Shown here: piece by piece, positions 47,715 through 60,911 of the stretch
How the letters are laid out: each line of letters opens with the position of its first letter
Position numbering within the stretch: position 1 is the stretch's first letter
From: Garcia nutans
Taxonomy: Eukaryota; Streptophyta; Magnoliopsida; Malpighiales; Euphorbiaceae
DNA length: 64,000 nucleotides
Reading direction: 5' to 3'
Assembly: GCA_947685225.1 (NCBI GenBank)
Contig: CANTUV010000033.1
Location: 58,691,001 to 58,755,000, forward strand
The notes under the pieces: model-generated
Database searches by the model: none
Told to the model about the DNA's origin: nothing
The model's input: the letters and a program-made list of their open reading frames with translations, nothing else
Translations under genes and position numbers: made by a program

Positions 47715-50700
47715 ATGGGTTCATCCAGTAATCTCTTTGCCTCAATAGACATGGGTACAAACTCCTTCAGAATGCTAATAGTCCAAGCAGACCGACTAGG
47801 CAAATTCCTCACAATCGATCGCCAAAAGAACCCAGTTTGCCTTGTCCGCGACTGTTCCACTTCTCTCTCTATAGAATCCCATGCTCGCGCCCTGGAGTGC
47901 CTCCAAAAATTTAGTCAAATTCTGAAGTCCAATAACGTCCATCCCCAACAGACCCGCTGCGTTGCCACCGCAGCACTGCGCGAGGCAAATAACTCAATTG
48001 AGTTTTGCAAGGCAATACATGAAACCACTGGATTAGATGTTGTTGTTTTGCCTGGTGAAGAGGAGGCAAGGTTTGTTTACTTGGCTGTACTTAAATTTTT
48101 ACCGGTTTTTGAGAAAAGAGTGTTGGTTGTGGATATTGGAGGTGGGTGAACTGAGTTTGTTATAGAGGAAAGAGGGAATGTTATTTTAGGGGTCTCTCTG
48201 AAGCTGGGCCATGTGGGTTTGACTCAGATGGACAAGATTTGGTCGCTAATAATGAGATTTTGTTTAGGGATTGTAAGAGGGATTGGAAATTCAGTAGAGG
48301 AGAATTGAGGTGTGTTGTTGAGAGGTTGTGTAAAGAAGGAGAGGGAGATAGGAGTCTGAAAGAGGGGTTTTTTAAGAGAAGATCAGAGTTTTTTGTTGCT
48401 GGTGCAGTGTTATTGGAGGAGATATTTGAGGTTCTTGAAATTGAAGAAATGGAGGTTTCAGAGTATGGATTGGGAGAAGGTGTTATTGCTGAAACTTTAG
48501 CGGAAGTGTTTGATGGATATGATTTGAATGCTAATGCAAGGTGGCATTCTGTTGTAAGGCTTGCTTCAAGGTTTAGTGACAAAAAGAGAATTATATTTGC
48601 AGCTCGATGTGCTAGCCTTGCTAATGTAATATGAACTTCCTAGCTTATTAAATTTTTTTTTTAAAGTATCTCTCAAATTTACATTTTGTTATCTTAAATT
48701 GATCTATTGGCATTTTAATATATTTTTTTAATTACAACAAGTTGTTTGGTGAAGTAAGCACTTGTATTTTTTGCAAAAGATGAGCAAATGTATCATAATA
48801 GTTACAGGGGTTATTAATGCAATGTCATTGCTATTGCTCATTAGAATCTAATTTCCAGTATGAGCACTCTACCTAAATGAGAAATGAAAACTTTATCTTT
48901 TAGGTCTTCTTTAGAAGTAGAAAAATGATTGTTTTTGATATATCTGATGACTTGGTGATTGCCGCAGGAAATTTTTGAGGGCTTGAGAAAATGGATTGAG
49001 ATTTCTAATGATCAAGATATGATTAGTTTTTCCTTGGCTGAAAAGGATCCTGAATGCCTTCAAGCTGCTTGCTTGCTTCACAATATAGGGTTTTTCACGG
49101 GTAAAAAAGGTTAGCATAAGCAGAATTATCGAATTATTATGGTATGTACTCTATCTTTTTCAGGATCATAAAGCGCTGGCCCTTTGCAAATACTAATAAC
49201 ACATTTGCAATTATTGTACTGCATGCAATGTATCGCTACCTGTAGCTATTGAAGAATAGTTTGAATTTTGTGAATGATGCAAAATTTCTGTGAACCCTTA
49301 GTGCTTTATGCATGGAGATGCCCATGCAGTTGAGGAACTTGTTAACATCTTACATTGTGTTGAGAGTTGTTATTTCTCCATTATTTTATCGTTATTCCTG
49401 ACAAACTTTATCTTGTTGTTTAGAATGCTGATTGTCTTCATGGATATAGTGATGAAGAGGTCAAGGTGCACACATACATTTCATCGTTCTTTGTCCTTAA
49501 TATACCTATTCTGAGACTGTGTTCTGTGATGATAGTTTTTTCTAATTTTTGCAGTTAATAGCACTACTTACAAGGCATCACAGGAAGAAATTTCCAGAGT
49601 CTGATCATTCCACTATGAAGGAGATTTCTGAAGACGTATCTTACTCTTTATGTTCTCACAAACTGTTTTTGTTTGTTTCAATGGTGAAAAGAAACGGTTG
49701 CTCTAACTTTTTAAGCTATGTTTCTTTATTGGTTTCAGTTAAAGAAGAGATTCTGAATTCTTTGTGTCATCATATGGCTATCTGTCATATTACGACAGTA
49801 TGATAATCTGAACTTCCAAGATATGAAATTTTTACATTCTGATGAAGGATTCAAACTGGTATGCTTTTTGTTTAAGCACCATGAATAGATACTTATACCG
49901 TTGTACATTAAGATATCTAACATTGATATGTGAAAGATTTTGTCCTAAATATCTGTGCAAGGGGGATATTTTTTTAGTGCAACTGAGATTGATATGTGCA
50001 CTATATGAAGCTTTAGTTGTGGATAGTTTGTAGCTTTCAAATAAGCTAACTGCTAACTTCATCCATTTTCATCATTATCGTGAATTTTGTGAAGATTACC
50101 GTAATAATACCCTGTAATATATGCAGGGAAACATCAAATTATTCTTGTTATTAAGGCTACAAAGCATGTTCATAGAAATATGAATAGCTGGTTGCAGAAG
50201 TATTATTGTGATGGCTTTTTAGAGAAACTATCATACATCATCTCACTTATTAAAGTTTTCATATCAAGGTCTACTGCATAGATTCATGTGCAATAAAAAG
50301 GAAAAAAGCGTAGAATGCATATTTGATGTGCTATATATTTTGTTTCCTTATTTCATCTCTATAATTGATTTTGTACAATAAATATATTTCTGTATTTTGG
50401 CCCAAAAGGAGAGAAGAGAGCGAGAGCATGAATTCAATATAATGCCATGACAGAACCTGGAAAGGAAGGTAGTACCAAATTGTTTATTGTGCCTGTGTAA
50501 CCACAACAAAGACAATTTTGCAAGAACTTGCATGGCTTATACTTTGCTTTTGGTATTGTTGTTATTTATCAAGTTTAGCATCAAAGAGTGCACTTCATTT
50601 TTCATATTGAAATTTCATATCCAATGTCAATTCTTGTGTTTTTCCTTAGGCAACAACTTTTATGTTGTGTGTTGACTAGATTTATTTTGTAATGTCATCA

Positions 50701-50765
50701 AGGACGCCAGGGATAAAACTGCTTTACCTGTAGGAGTGAACATGGAAAGAGAACTCAAAAAAGAG
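47715..50765 (+). pseudogene. Ppx/GppA phosphatase (exopolyphosphatase-like) pseudogene
   Basis: Exon-like pieces are 47715-48624, 48968-49145, 49424-49465, 49555-49635, 49739-49858 and from 50703. The start MGSSSNLFASIDMGTNSFRM has the first phosphate loop of the ASKHA fold and VVDIGGG the second; later pieces match the HD-type C-terminal half (FEGLRKW, CLLHNIG, LIALLTRHHRKKFPESDHS, QYDNLNFQDMKFLHS). It is broken by TGA at 48147-48149 (within GGG-STEF), a frameshift between 48150 and 48240, TAG at 49112-49114 and TGA at 49754-49756. Splice sites are kept, so it decayed in place and is not a retrocopy. Intact members hydrolyse polyphosphate or guanosine pentaphosphate. The last exon (50703 onward, DARDKTALPVGV) is less certain, and so is the 3' end. 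Confidence 0.88.
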
Positions 50766-53700
50766 TTAGCACAGTCCAAGATTGTAAAATTCTTCGTCCT
50801 ACTACTAATCTTATTCTTTTGCAACAAATCAATATTATTAATACTGTAAAATTTTTGCTCTTTTGAGTATCATATTTTTCATGTTCAGATATTGCAGCAT
50901 CAGTTTTCAGTTGAGGTTCAGTCATGCAATTTAAGGTAATCAAATAGATGAAAATACCTGCACAGTAATCAGCCACGCTCAGTTTGCTATAGAAACCTAT
51001 GTAGCTCATAGCGGATCGCATTATTTGACCTTTATTGATCAATTTGACATACAATACCTGGTACGTCTGCATTGTTCTCATTTAAAGTTTTATTGTATAT
51101 CCACGTTATTCGTCACTTGTCTCAATCATTTTCATCAAGACAGCGTGCTTGTCCATGTGTTCTCTTGTTCTTATTAAGATAAAAACAGTAAATCATGCTC
51201 AACCTTCTCCCTCCCTCCCCTTCTCTCTCGGCAGTGCTGTATGTTGAAGAAAAGATCATCTCCTTAGTGACTTGGTTCAAGCAGAACAGAAAGATAAGAC
51301 ATTAACATGCAAACTCATTGATCGCATTGCTCATTGCATATGGACACAAGTGCAAAATTCCTGGCTTTTGGCTTCAATTAATTAGGTAAAATGTAGTTTC
51401 GATGTTCGTCTTTACTCCTAGATATGCATAATTATATCATACAATTGGTGTCATTCATGTCCTCGTCGCTAATCCAGCTGGAGGTAGGAGGTACTCGAAA
51501 TTATAACTAGGAAATAAATGACCATTTCATAACTGCAAATCACTCTGTAAATGGCTGCTGATGTTGAAACTCTCTTTCCCCGAGGGCAACCCTTTACCAA
51601 CCCCAAGTAACACCAGGAAAAACCCAAAGAAGTATCACCTTCAGATTTCTTTCTAACATGGGCTCATCGAAACACAAGCCTTCATTGGTATTTAACAGCA
51701 TAATTCAGTCTTTTTCTGACTTGATCCTTGGAAGAGTTCTTCAACTTGTCCCCTTTTTTATGCCTTTTGACTTCCAGGTTTCAGATATGCTTGTAACATT
51801 TTGAATGGGATCTCCAGTGAAAATATACCCTGCCAAAGTAAGAAATATGTGATTGAGAATTCAACTGCTCTTCTTGAATTGGGCCTGTTGACTACATAAA
51901 CAATGGGGCTTACGTGATCCATAGAAATTGAGCTGAAAAAAGAAAAAAAAAAAAAAGAAAAACCTTTTAATGGGGCGCAGAGGATAACTTATGGTTTTGC
52001 ATAGGTGAGCAGTGCATATTTCTGCATGGGTAACAAAGGCATGTACCTAGGTGAAGGGTTATCTGGGTGATGTTTTTGATTAGCCAGCCCAAATGCTAAA
52101 TGTAGACTGGTAGTTTCTGTGCCATGGACAAGATCATAAGAAATAAATGTGGCAATGAGGTTTGTATCTTTTCTTGTGATTGAATAAGATGCCCTTTAAT
52201 TTCTTTGACGAGTTCCTTTCAAAGATCTCATATTATTAATGGGGTCATAACTCATGTGAGAAAGACAAGTGCTTCATTTTTCTAGTTTTGGTATTGGATA
52301 GACGGTCTGTTTCACTTTATGTATCAGTTCAGAAAAAAAAAATTATTTCATTTTAAATATTACTTTTATAAATTTAAAATGATATTAACTGAAAATTTTC
52401 ATATTTGTTCTTTTTTTTTTGACTAATTATATATGAAAAAATAAAAATATTTAGAATTCGAATTTGTGATTTAAATAGGAATAATAACGCTCATCAAATT
52501 AGGGTTGATGATTTTATATTTATTTTATTTAATAAGGAGAAATTATTTAAAAAATAATAATTAAGTAAATTATTATAAATATTTTATAAAATTTATAATT
52601 TATAATTATTATTTTGTTGTATATATTTTTGTATTGCATCACATTTGAAGTTGGACGGGCTGAGTATGAATTTGATGCTGTATTTGTATTGTGCCTGGCT
52701 AGATCCATTAAATAATTTAGTTATTTCGCGGTCTTATCTGTGCAATAGTTAACACGTGTATTTGACATTTTTGTAGCTTGGTGGGCCATGCTGAAGAGAT
52801 TAAATGAAACGTGTCAAGACGTGGCACGTCTATAACTGCCAAAAATGGTGAAAACGGCAGGCAACCTTTATTAAAAAACAAAAAATAACGGTGAAACTGA
52901 GCTTTCAAATCTGGCTTTGGCCTTTTGGAAGACATTATAAATATAATTTTTTAATAGATAATTATTTTTAAAAATAATTCCCCGACTAAGGATATAGTAT
53001 TTTTTTTCTACACTTAGAACATTGATATAAAGGGAAGAAATTGATTTTATATATTGTTATAGGTGAAATATATATTTATCATTAGATTTAAATTTGATTT
53101 ATTTATTTATATTTTTTTAAGAGAAACCATTGGATATATCATAAAGCTCTATCATTTTGCTAAATTATTTTTTAGATGTGATATTTTCTTTATATAATAA
53201 AGATTTCTTATTTAGTTAAGATTATGTTAAAAAAAATAAAAATTAATTAAATAATCTCATTATGCGCTTTAACTTAATAAAAAAATTATAATAATATTTT
53301 AATGATTGCATCATGAAAAATGACAACATATTAACAATTAACAATAGTTCATAAGTTTAGATGGGTATAATTCAGTACCAAAAATTTAATTTAATTAATT
53401 GATTATACAAATTAATCTGTCGGTTTAATTAAAAAATACAGTGTCAAATTTTTTTTATTGATTATTGATTAATCAAATTTGATTAATTGGTTAACTGTTA
53501 ACCAAATAGGTTTTTTTTTAGTTTTATATTATATTTATAGTATATAGTTTGTTACTATTTTTTTAAGTAAAAAAAGTATATAGTTAAAAATAAAAATAAA
53601 AATTTTAGTAATTTAATTTAATAATTTAAAAATATTTAAACTTAATTTATAATTAAAAATATTAAAATCGATTAATTCTGTCAATAATTTGTCTTTAAAA

Positions 53701-54499
53701 TTGAGTTAAGGTGAAATTCGGTTGGATTGACAGAATATCAACCCCTACGATTTTCCATTTAACAACAGCAGCAGTATAAAATCTAATTAGATCCGCAAGT
53801 ACTGTATTATTGCCATTCTTTTGTTTTATTTTTAAATTTTTTTGTCAGTATTTATATACAGTGACTGATACAGAATGGTCACTCGTTTAGATTTTGGCAT
53901 TACAGAGCGGTTTTAGGAGAGCGAGTCTGAGAAAGGATAGGTCTTGTATTGTCGTTTGCTGTGCACAGTGGTTGGTTGGTTACCGAGAAACACAAGGAAA
54001 ATAAAAGTTTCTGGAAGAATTTTGTAAATATTTGTCTTCTCTAGTCTTTTTTTTTTCTGCGTTGATCTTTTGCATTTCCTCGGCAGCCAAACAAACTAAT
54101 AATTTTTGCGATTGGCTGTAGCATTGTCATTTCTGTGTTGAAGCTGAGCGTTTTTCTTCTCTCCCTTGCTTTCGAGCTATTTTTTGTTCTATTACAGATT
54201 TTTTGGGCAAATTATGAAATTTAAGTTTAGCTCATTAAATGACTGTTCTTCGCGAGATTTAAATGTTTAAATTATTATTGGATTTTTTTACTTGCTGTAT
54301 AATGGTGTAGCTGTGACTAAATATTGTTTGAAAGTAATTGCCAGTTTGTGGTTTGCTGAATGAGAATTCATGAGCTAACGCATTATTACATTCTTGTTTA
54401 TGATTTGTCATTGCTAATATACATTTAAGTTTTGTTCTCATGTTTTGGATGATTTCACACCAGTTTCTGCTGTTGCCTAGGCTGCTATTCTTTTTTGGT
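50766..54499. other. Intergenic; upstream part of Mut-7-like gene
   Basis: 50766-52300 is of mixed composition without a recognisable gene; it may include the old 3' UTR of the Ppx pseudogene. 52330-53860 is AT-rich. 53880-54480 looks like a 5' UTR with a possible intron before the Mut-7-like start. An in-frame ATG at 54440 would add 20 hydrophobic residues to that protein and is disfavoured. Confidence 0.45.
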
Positions 54500-57128
54500 A
54501 TGGGCTTGGAGGAGAGAGTTCTAATGCCGCAAAACAAGAAGGAAAAAACTCGTCATATATCAACCATTTGTGTTCATGCCTTTTCTGATTTAACTTATGT
54601 TTCTCCTGTAGTATTCTTATACCTCCTTAAAGAGTGCTATGTTCATGGTAAGACCTTGCGTCCTTGATGAGCTGATTCTGTTCTATTTGGCATGTTTATA
54701 TAAGTTTAAATGATAGTATGTTCTGCGTGATTGTAATTTACTTTGTGTAGCAAGTAATGCAAGACTTAGGATGCATTTAGAAGTTTCATTATCTAGACTT
54801 CAAGGACTTGTTTGTTGTGATTGAACCTAAGTTCTTTGTCCAAGTTAAATTATTCTTCAATATGAATTCTGGTTGAATTGTTTAAATCCATTCCAACCGT
54901 ATAGAACTTTCTAACTTTCTTGACTTTTTTGTGACTATCATGTTTTCTACAAATGATACTCAATGGTTTAATTTTAGAACTAAATCATGGTTGGCATGCT
55001 ATATAATGGACCTTCTTTTAAAACATTTATGTTCTTTTGTTGTTATATTGAATACTTTCTTATGCATGATTCTCTATGGTCACGTTTCACAGGCTCATTT
55101 AAGGCAACAAAAAAGTTCAGAGCTCTTCAGCAACAAGTTCATCAAGCACTAAATAATTCTCCCCAACCAGGACCTGCCACTTTCGTTATTCAATGCCTGC
55201 ATGTGCTGCCCATTTTTGGATTATATTCTGAAGGGTTTAGTCACTTGATTCTATCTGCTTTGTGCCGTTTTCTAAAATTAGCACCCACCTCAGAAGACAC
55301 TTTGCAAGCAAAAGTTCTGGCAGCCCGTTTGTTTATAGACATTGTTGGAGGCTTAATTGATCATGATGAGAGGATAGTCATCAAGTTACTTGAAGTTTAT
55401 GATGTCAAGTTGGCAAACATTGAAGAAGCCATATGCCAATCAAAGGCCCAAAATGATAATAGGCCTCACTCGGCAAAAATTTTTGTTGAAAAGTATATTT
55501 TTAATTTGGTAGAATCTCAGTCATATATGATGTCAGTCACCCTATTAGAGCATTTCTCCATCCGCCAGTCTGGGAAGTCTTTCCTCCTCAAAATGATGCA
55601 GAATAAACAATCTAAAGCCGCTGAAAGATGGGCAACTTTTATGGGGAAGCCAATGTTATGTGTACTGATTCAGGAATATGTTGATAGGAACATGCTAAAG
55701 CATGCTTATGAGACTATAAAGAAAAACAATCTGAAGGAAGAATTTCCTGATGTATACCACAAATGCAAAGAAAGGTGCTCTTTTTTTCCTTTCAAATTCT
55801 GTTTTACAGGGTTCTTTTGCCTTTGATCATTCTCTTTTTATAAGAAGAATGTTGCACTGACTTGCACAGCTCATTGAAGAAGTTGGCAGAAAAGGCATTA
55901 TGGGATATTGCAGAGGCAAAGACACATGGCGATAGGCAACTTCTTGAATATTTGGTAAGTAATTTTTTTTACATGTATGATTACTGTACATATGTGTGAT
56001 TTTTAGTAAACTGAAGCTGGCAGTTTTATTTTTATAATTTTCCATGATTTTCCTACATCATTAAGGTATGCCTTGCCCTTTTTTTGATGCGTTGGTCCTT
56101 CACCCAGCTGGGCATCATTGCCCTACAGTTTATCCTTAGTTCTCTTAAAGTAATAATTTTTACATTTCAACAAATTAGGGAGTTCTATGTCTGATAGTAC
56201 GATATGAAGTATCAAATCAGTTAGCAAAATGCAAAAGGGACAGAATAAGCGCCTAAACTGTTTGACACAGAATCATATTATTTGGAAAAATAATGGGAAA
56301 GTTTATATTTGCTGATTTGCTGTTAGTTTCTATTCCTTTATATAAAATAATGTGCACTAATAGTAAAAAAATTTTCAATTTCAAGGTTTACTTGGCAATG
56401 GAGGCTGGTTACTCAGAGAAGGTTGATGAACTCTGTGATCGGTACTCCCTTGAAGGTTTTCTGAAAGGAAAAGGTATCATATAGATATGTTAATATGCAT
56501 ATATTTGTTGATATTCTTTTTGTGGACATCATCATCTTGACAGTTGTGCTATTCCGAGTTTATCATGCTTGTGAAGGACTCAACAGCTAATAAACTTGGC
56601 CCAAATTTTATCTTGTATTATTGCTAGATTTATTTGCATATTGGTTCAGATGTCAATTCAAAATATGCACTAATATGACCTCTCTGATCTGCAAATAGGA
56701 CACCAAATCAATTTTTGTACTCACTGAAATTTTAAATGTCAATACGACACTTTTATGGTTTGTTATTTTGGTCTTCATAATAAAATATGCCTTAAAACTA
56801 CTTGTGCTTGCTGATTGAATTTAATGTGTTGAGCACCTTTAAAGAATTGCTCTTTAGATCGACAAAGGCTTAGAGGGTATTTCTCAAAATTGGAGCTTTT
56901 CAGCTTATTATGAATAAGTGATTTTTAGATTATAATCAGATTAAAAATAAGCAGTTAAGCGTTTCTGTAGACTAATTAATAATCAGCTTATAATCAGTTA
57001 AGTGTTTCTGTAAAATCAGCTTATAATCAGTTTTTAATTGCAAAAACTATCAAAATGACCAAACTGTCCCTGAATTTATTTATTGTATAAAAATAATTTT
57101 TTAAATGTCAATTCAAAATTTATTTTGC

Positions 57129-57162
<34 letters not shown>

Positions 57163-59885
57163 TTTATTTAAGAAGAAACGTAAAAGAATTTTGATGGGAA
57201 CTAAAGTGTATAGGGTGGGCAAATTTGAAATATTGAAGATTAGGTAGGGATAGTATGGTCTTTTACTTGGTCAAAACTGCTTAAAAAATAAGTGCTTAAA
57301 AAAAGGTAGCAAAATCCAACTTTTAAAAAACTGATTAAAATCAGATTATAATCTACTATTTAAGTTTTCAGAAACACTTAAATAAACAACTTATAATCTA
57401 AAAACTGCTTATAATCAGTTTTGATCAGCTTTTAAGTTTTGAGAAACACCCTCTTAGTATAATTATGTCTTCCTGCTATGACCACAGGATGGCTGTTATA
57501 AATGGTTCTACAAGGCTTGCTGCTATATAGCTACAGTGTCGACCAATTGCTGTAGTTTTGGCCCACAAGGATGTTGCCAAGCCTCTCATGCTAAAAACAA
57601 TTATAGTAGTCTAATTGTTATACTGTGCTTCTAATTTGTTTGATATTGATGGTAGGTGTATGATTATAATTATAAGATTTCATAAGCATGAATGGTCAGG
57701 TGTGTTTATTGATGTTGCAACTTGTCATGGGAGGACACTTACACTGCTTTTTGGTGTTTAGAACCTGAGGCAAGTCTCTCACATGGTAGATATCTGCAAC
57801 TTAAGGAGTTAGTTGTTGAAGATATTGTGTGGATTGATGACATTGATGGTTTGTGTAATGCAACAAGCCACATTGAGGGATGTAAGGTTGTGGGTCTTGA
57901 TTGTGAATGGAAGCCCAATTATGAGAAAGGCATCAAACCAAACAAGGTAATGACAGATTGCCTGCATTTATTTTTATTTTATTTTTGCTTATATTGGCTT
58001 TTACAATTCACATAAAAATACGGCTTGTCCTTTTTACTGTTCATTCTTATAATGAAAATAAATGTCTTATGTTTTCAGGTTTCTATAATGCAAATTGCTT
58101 CTGATAAGATGGTATTCATCTTTGACTTGATAAAGTTATTCGAAGATGTACCTGATATTTTAGATGACAGCCTAACTCGGATTTTGCAGTCTCCTAGAAT
58201 TCTAAAACTTGGTAAGGCATATCTAGACACATTGGTTTTGCAAGAAACACCTTTCATATCATACTAGTTAAGCCTGAAAGTTGAAATCTTTATCTATGAT
58301 GGTGAAGAGAGTGTCATATGTAATTTGCCCTTTGCAGTTATAATGAACTTTAAGATTTTAGAACCTCTTGCACTCTATTTAGTTATCAAAGTAAGACGTT
58401 AATATTACTCATGTTCACAGGGCTAATGGATTATTGATGGTAGAGGGGAGGGGGGGGGGGGGGGGGGGGGGGGGTGGTGGGGGTTCATTATCAACCAACT
58501 TTCTTTTAAATATTTTGTTGCAATGAAGATTATAATTAGCGCAGCAAATCTTATAAAATATCAAAATAGTGCTATTCCTCAAAAGGTGCTAATGCCTTTG
58601 TGGTTTTGTAGGTTATAACTTTCAATGTGATATGAAGCAGTTAACTCGTTCATACGAAGAATTAAAGTGCTTCAAGCATTATGAAATGTTGCTGGACATC
58701 CAGAATGTATTCAAAGAATCTCGAGGTGGTCTTTCAGGTCTCGTAGAGGTATTTTAAACATTAAAATACCACCACTAGTTCCTGTTCTGCATTATTAACT
58801 ATTGTATCTGAGCTCTTGTCTGTTTGATTCTCATATTAACCTACATTGTTTTCTCATATTAACCTACATTGTTTTTTATATTCTATTATATCAGAAAATA
58901 TTAGGAGCTGGTTTAAATAAAACAAGACGGAATAGCAATTGGGAACAACGGCCTTTGAGTTGGAACCAGGTATATTTATTTTTGTTTGTCTACGTTGAAA
59001 TTTTCATATGCTATGTTTCTGTTGTGGCAATACCAGGCTTCAACAATTGAGGGGCGAAACTGAAAATGTAAAGAAAAAAAATCTGATTTGACAGAAAATA
59101 ACGAAAAATTTTATAAAATATTTACTTAAAAAATTCTGTGGAGGTCAACATATGTATTTTTTTGAAAAATATACTAAATATAAAGGAAGTTAAAATAAAT
59201 TTGAGGCAGACCCCTCTAGTCCCCATGTGGTACCATTGGCAAGTCTTGGGGGGAAGAAAATCAAGGTTTTATGAGAATCTTCCCAGTTATTAATTGAAGC
59301 TATATACACTTCCAATGGGCATTCATGCTCTTCTGCTTCAGCTACTTGATGATCATCTGCCAATACATAGGTAAATTGAATTTTATCCAAGTATTCATAC
59401 AATGAAATTGGCAATGCTAGTGTGAACTGATAATTTGATGGAGGGGATAGTCTTTGACCTGTATAAGAGCTCCGTTATTGTCAGAATGTCGAACCTTCTG
59501 ATCCTTATATCCATTTTCAAATGAGATGTACACTAAACAATATATTCTGTAGCTGGAGTATGCTGCGCTTGATGCTGTTGTACTTATTCACATATTCAAC
59601 CACATCAGAAATCATCCTCAGCCTGCTGGTGCTGGTTTCTCAGAGTTAGAGGGGCATGACAAAATCGAGTGGAAATCTTGTATTGTAAGTGCTGGTTGCA
59701 ATATTGTCTTCAATTGAGCTTTTTTATATGCAATTGATCTTTCATTTTTGCATACTTCATTCAACTTTTTAGCTTTTCTTTTTGTTTTTATGTTACAGGT
59801 TTCTCACGTTGATAATCCTAAAACACCAAAAAAGGGGGCCAAAAGTAAAAAGGCATCGGAAGGTTATGACAATCAAGTTTACTGA
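54500..59885 (+). CDS. Mut-7-like 3'-5' exonuclease (DEDDy)
   Basis: Ten exons (54500-54647, 55093-55774, 55870-55954, 56386-56473, 57762-57946, 58079-58211, 58612-58748, 58895-58969, 59553-59684, 59799-59885) total 1752 nt and encode 583 aa. The first ~330 residues are an alpha-helical N-terminal region (for example FVIQCLHVLPIFGLYSEGFS and WATFMGKPMLCVLIQEYVDR) as in exonuclease mut-7 homologues. The nuclease domain has DxE (D381, E383 in VVGLDCEWKP), SIMQIAS, the second Asp in LGYNFQCDMKQL, and Y514-x3-D518 (LEYAALDAV), a DEDDy site like WRN-exo and RNase D. C. elegans MUT-7 acts in RNA silencing; the plant substrate is not known to me. The tail is Lys-rich. Intron 4 contains a MITE and intron 6 a poly-G run. 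All residues expected for catalysis are present. Confidence 0.93.
56873..57453. mobile_element. MITE, copy 2 of the two-copy family (581 bp)
   Basis: The left end is GAGGGTATTTCTCAAAA and the right end TTTTGAGAAACACCCTC, flanked by TTA on both sides (56870-56872, 57454-57456). The body is closely similar to 24747-25432 at both ends but has a shorter AAT-rich core and an extra GATGGGAACTAAAGTG-type stretch. It sits in intron 4 of the Mut-7-like gene, in non-coding sequence. Confidence 0.85.
58450..58474. repeat. Poly-G run of 25 bases
   Basis: 25 G in a row after GAGGGGA and before TGGTGGGGG, in intron 6 of the Mut-7-like gene. It is the second such run in the window. Confidence 0.9.
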
Positions 59886-60380
59886 CTTGCCATATTTTTC
59901 TCCATCCCGTTAGAAAATATTCTTCTTCTTGTACATATAGCAGTTAGGTTAAAAATTACATGTTACCAATTTCCCAAACATGTGTCCAGAAGGCATATGT
60001 TGAGTAGTAATAAATATTTTAATTTTTATTGAAGTTTATTGCAATCATTTTTTAATGGGAGAAGTTTTTTTTTTATTGGGATTCATTGCATATATTCTGG
60101 TCCTATTTGATGGTTTTACTAAGAATTTTACATTACGAAAATAATTTAAAAATAGAAATTGACAAGAAAAGAAAAACTTTCAAACTTTCCGTTAATGTTC
60201 TTCAATTGTAGTCAATGGTGTTTAAAGAACATCTGTCATGAAAAAGAAACTAACTAATCTTAACCATAAAACCACCTTAAATCCAACAAAGAAACAACAC
60301 AACTTCCTTCTCCACCTCTCCTTTTCCCCTCCATAAAAACCCCTAAAAAACACCCAAAAAAAAAAAATCAAAGCAGAGTT
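59886..60380. other. Intergenic: 3' UTR of the Mut-7-like gene
   Basis: AT-rich sequence after the stop codon, then a C-rich/A-rich stretch (60290-60370) that could be the leader of the DUF3511-like locus. Confidence 0.5.
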
Positions 60381-60911
60381 GTGGAGGAAGAGAGGCACAG
60401 ATAGCTTAAGGGGAGAGAGATCGTCGCCAATGGTAATAATAAACAACAAACATTATACAAACCTTACGTTGGCCGATTTCGCTCTTCCTTATCTCCTTAC
60501 AAGAAGAAGAAGCAACAACAAGAAGCTATTAAGCCACCAAACAACAACAGCAACATCAATCGCAACGACAATAATAATAATAGTATTAATATTAAAAAGC
60601 ACTCTGATTATTTATATTCAGAATCAATGGCAAAATGGTGTAGTAATAGTACTATTACTCCTGATATGAAGAGGAAAAAAAAACTTGCTAAATATAAACT
60701 TTATGAAGCTGAAGGAAAAGTTAAATCTTCTTTCAACAATGGGCTTGCTCTAAGATTGTGCATGCAATTTGAAAAATACCCAATTAATGTTATTCTATTT
60801 TCATTTTGTTTTGGATATTTGAAGGTGAAAAGTTTTTTTTTTTTGAAATTTTTTAGGCTTTGCTATCTTTTTTTCCTTCTTCTGCTGTTGCTCCATTCAA
60901 TGTTGCTGTGA
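60381..60911 (+). pseudogene. DUF3511-like gene, probably degraded
   Basis: One frame (phase of 60381) reads KPYVGRFRSSLSPYKKKKQQ, then an Asn-rich stretch, then MAKWCSNSTITPDMKRKKKL and YKLYEAEGKVKSSF. The MKRKK-x2-YK-x-Y-x2-EGKVK part is the core of plant DUF3511 proteins. Problems: the expected start is GTG (60381), not ATG; an in-frame TAG follows at 60402-60404; and after EGKVKSSFNNGL the usual RW-(I/L)-K...YGWW ending is missing, replaced by a hydrophobic run to the stop at 60909. An ATG at 60627 could still give a 94-residue protein. DUF3511 function is unknown. A spliced upstream start is not excluded. Confidence 0.5.

Noticed and set aside
54440..54499. Longer N-terminus for the Mut-7-like protein
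   Set aside because: Adds a hydrophobic, non-conserved stretch in sequence that looks like a 5' UTR or intron end; it cannot be fully excluded.
59190..59414. 74-codon minus-strand frame in intron 8 of the Mut-7-like gene
   Set aside because: Isolated, no recognised domain, and inside a well-supported intron.
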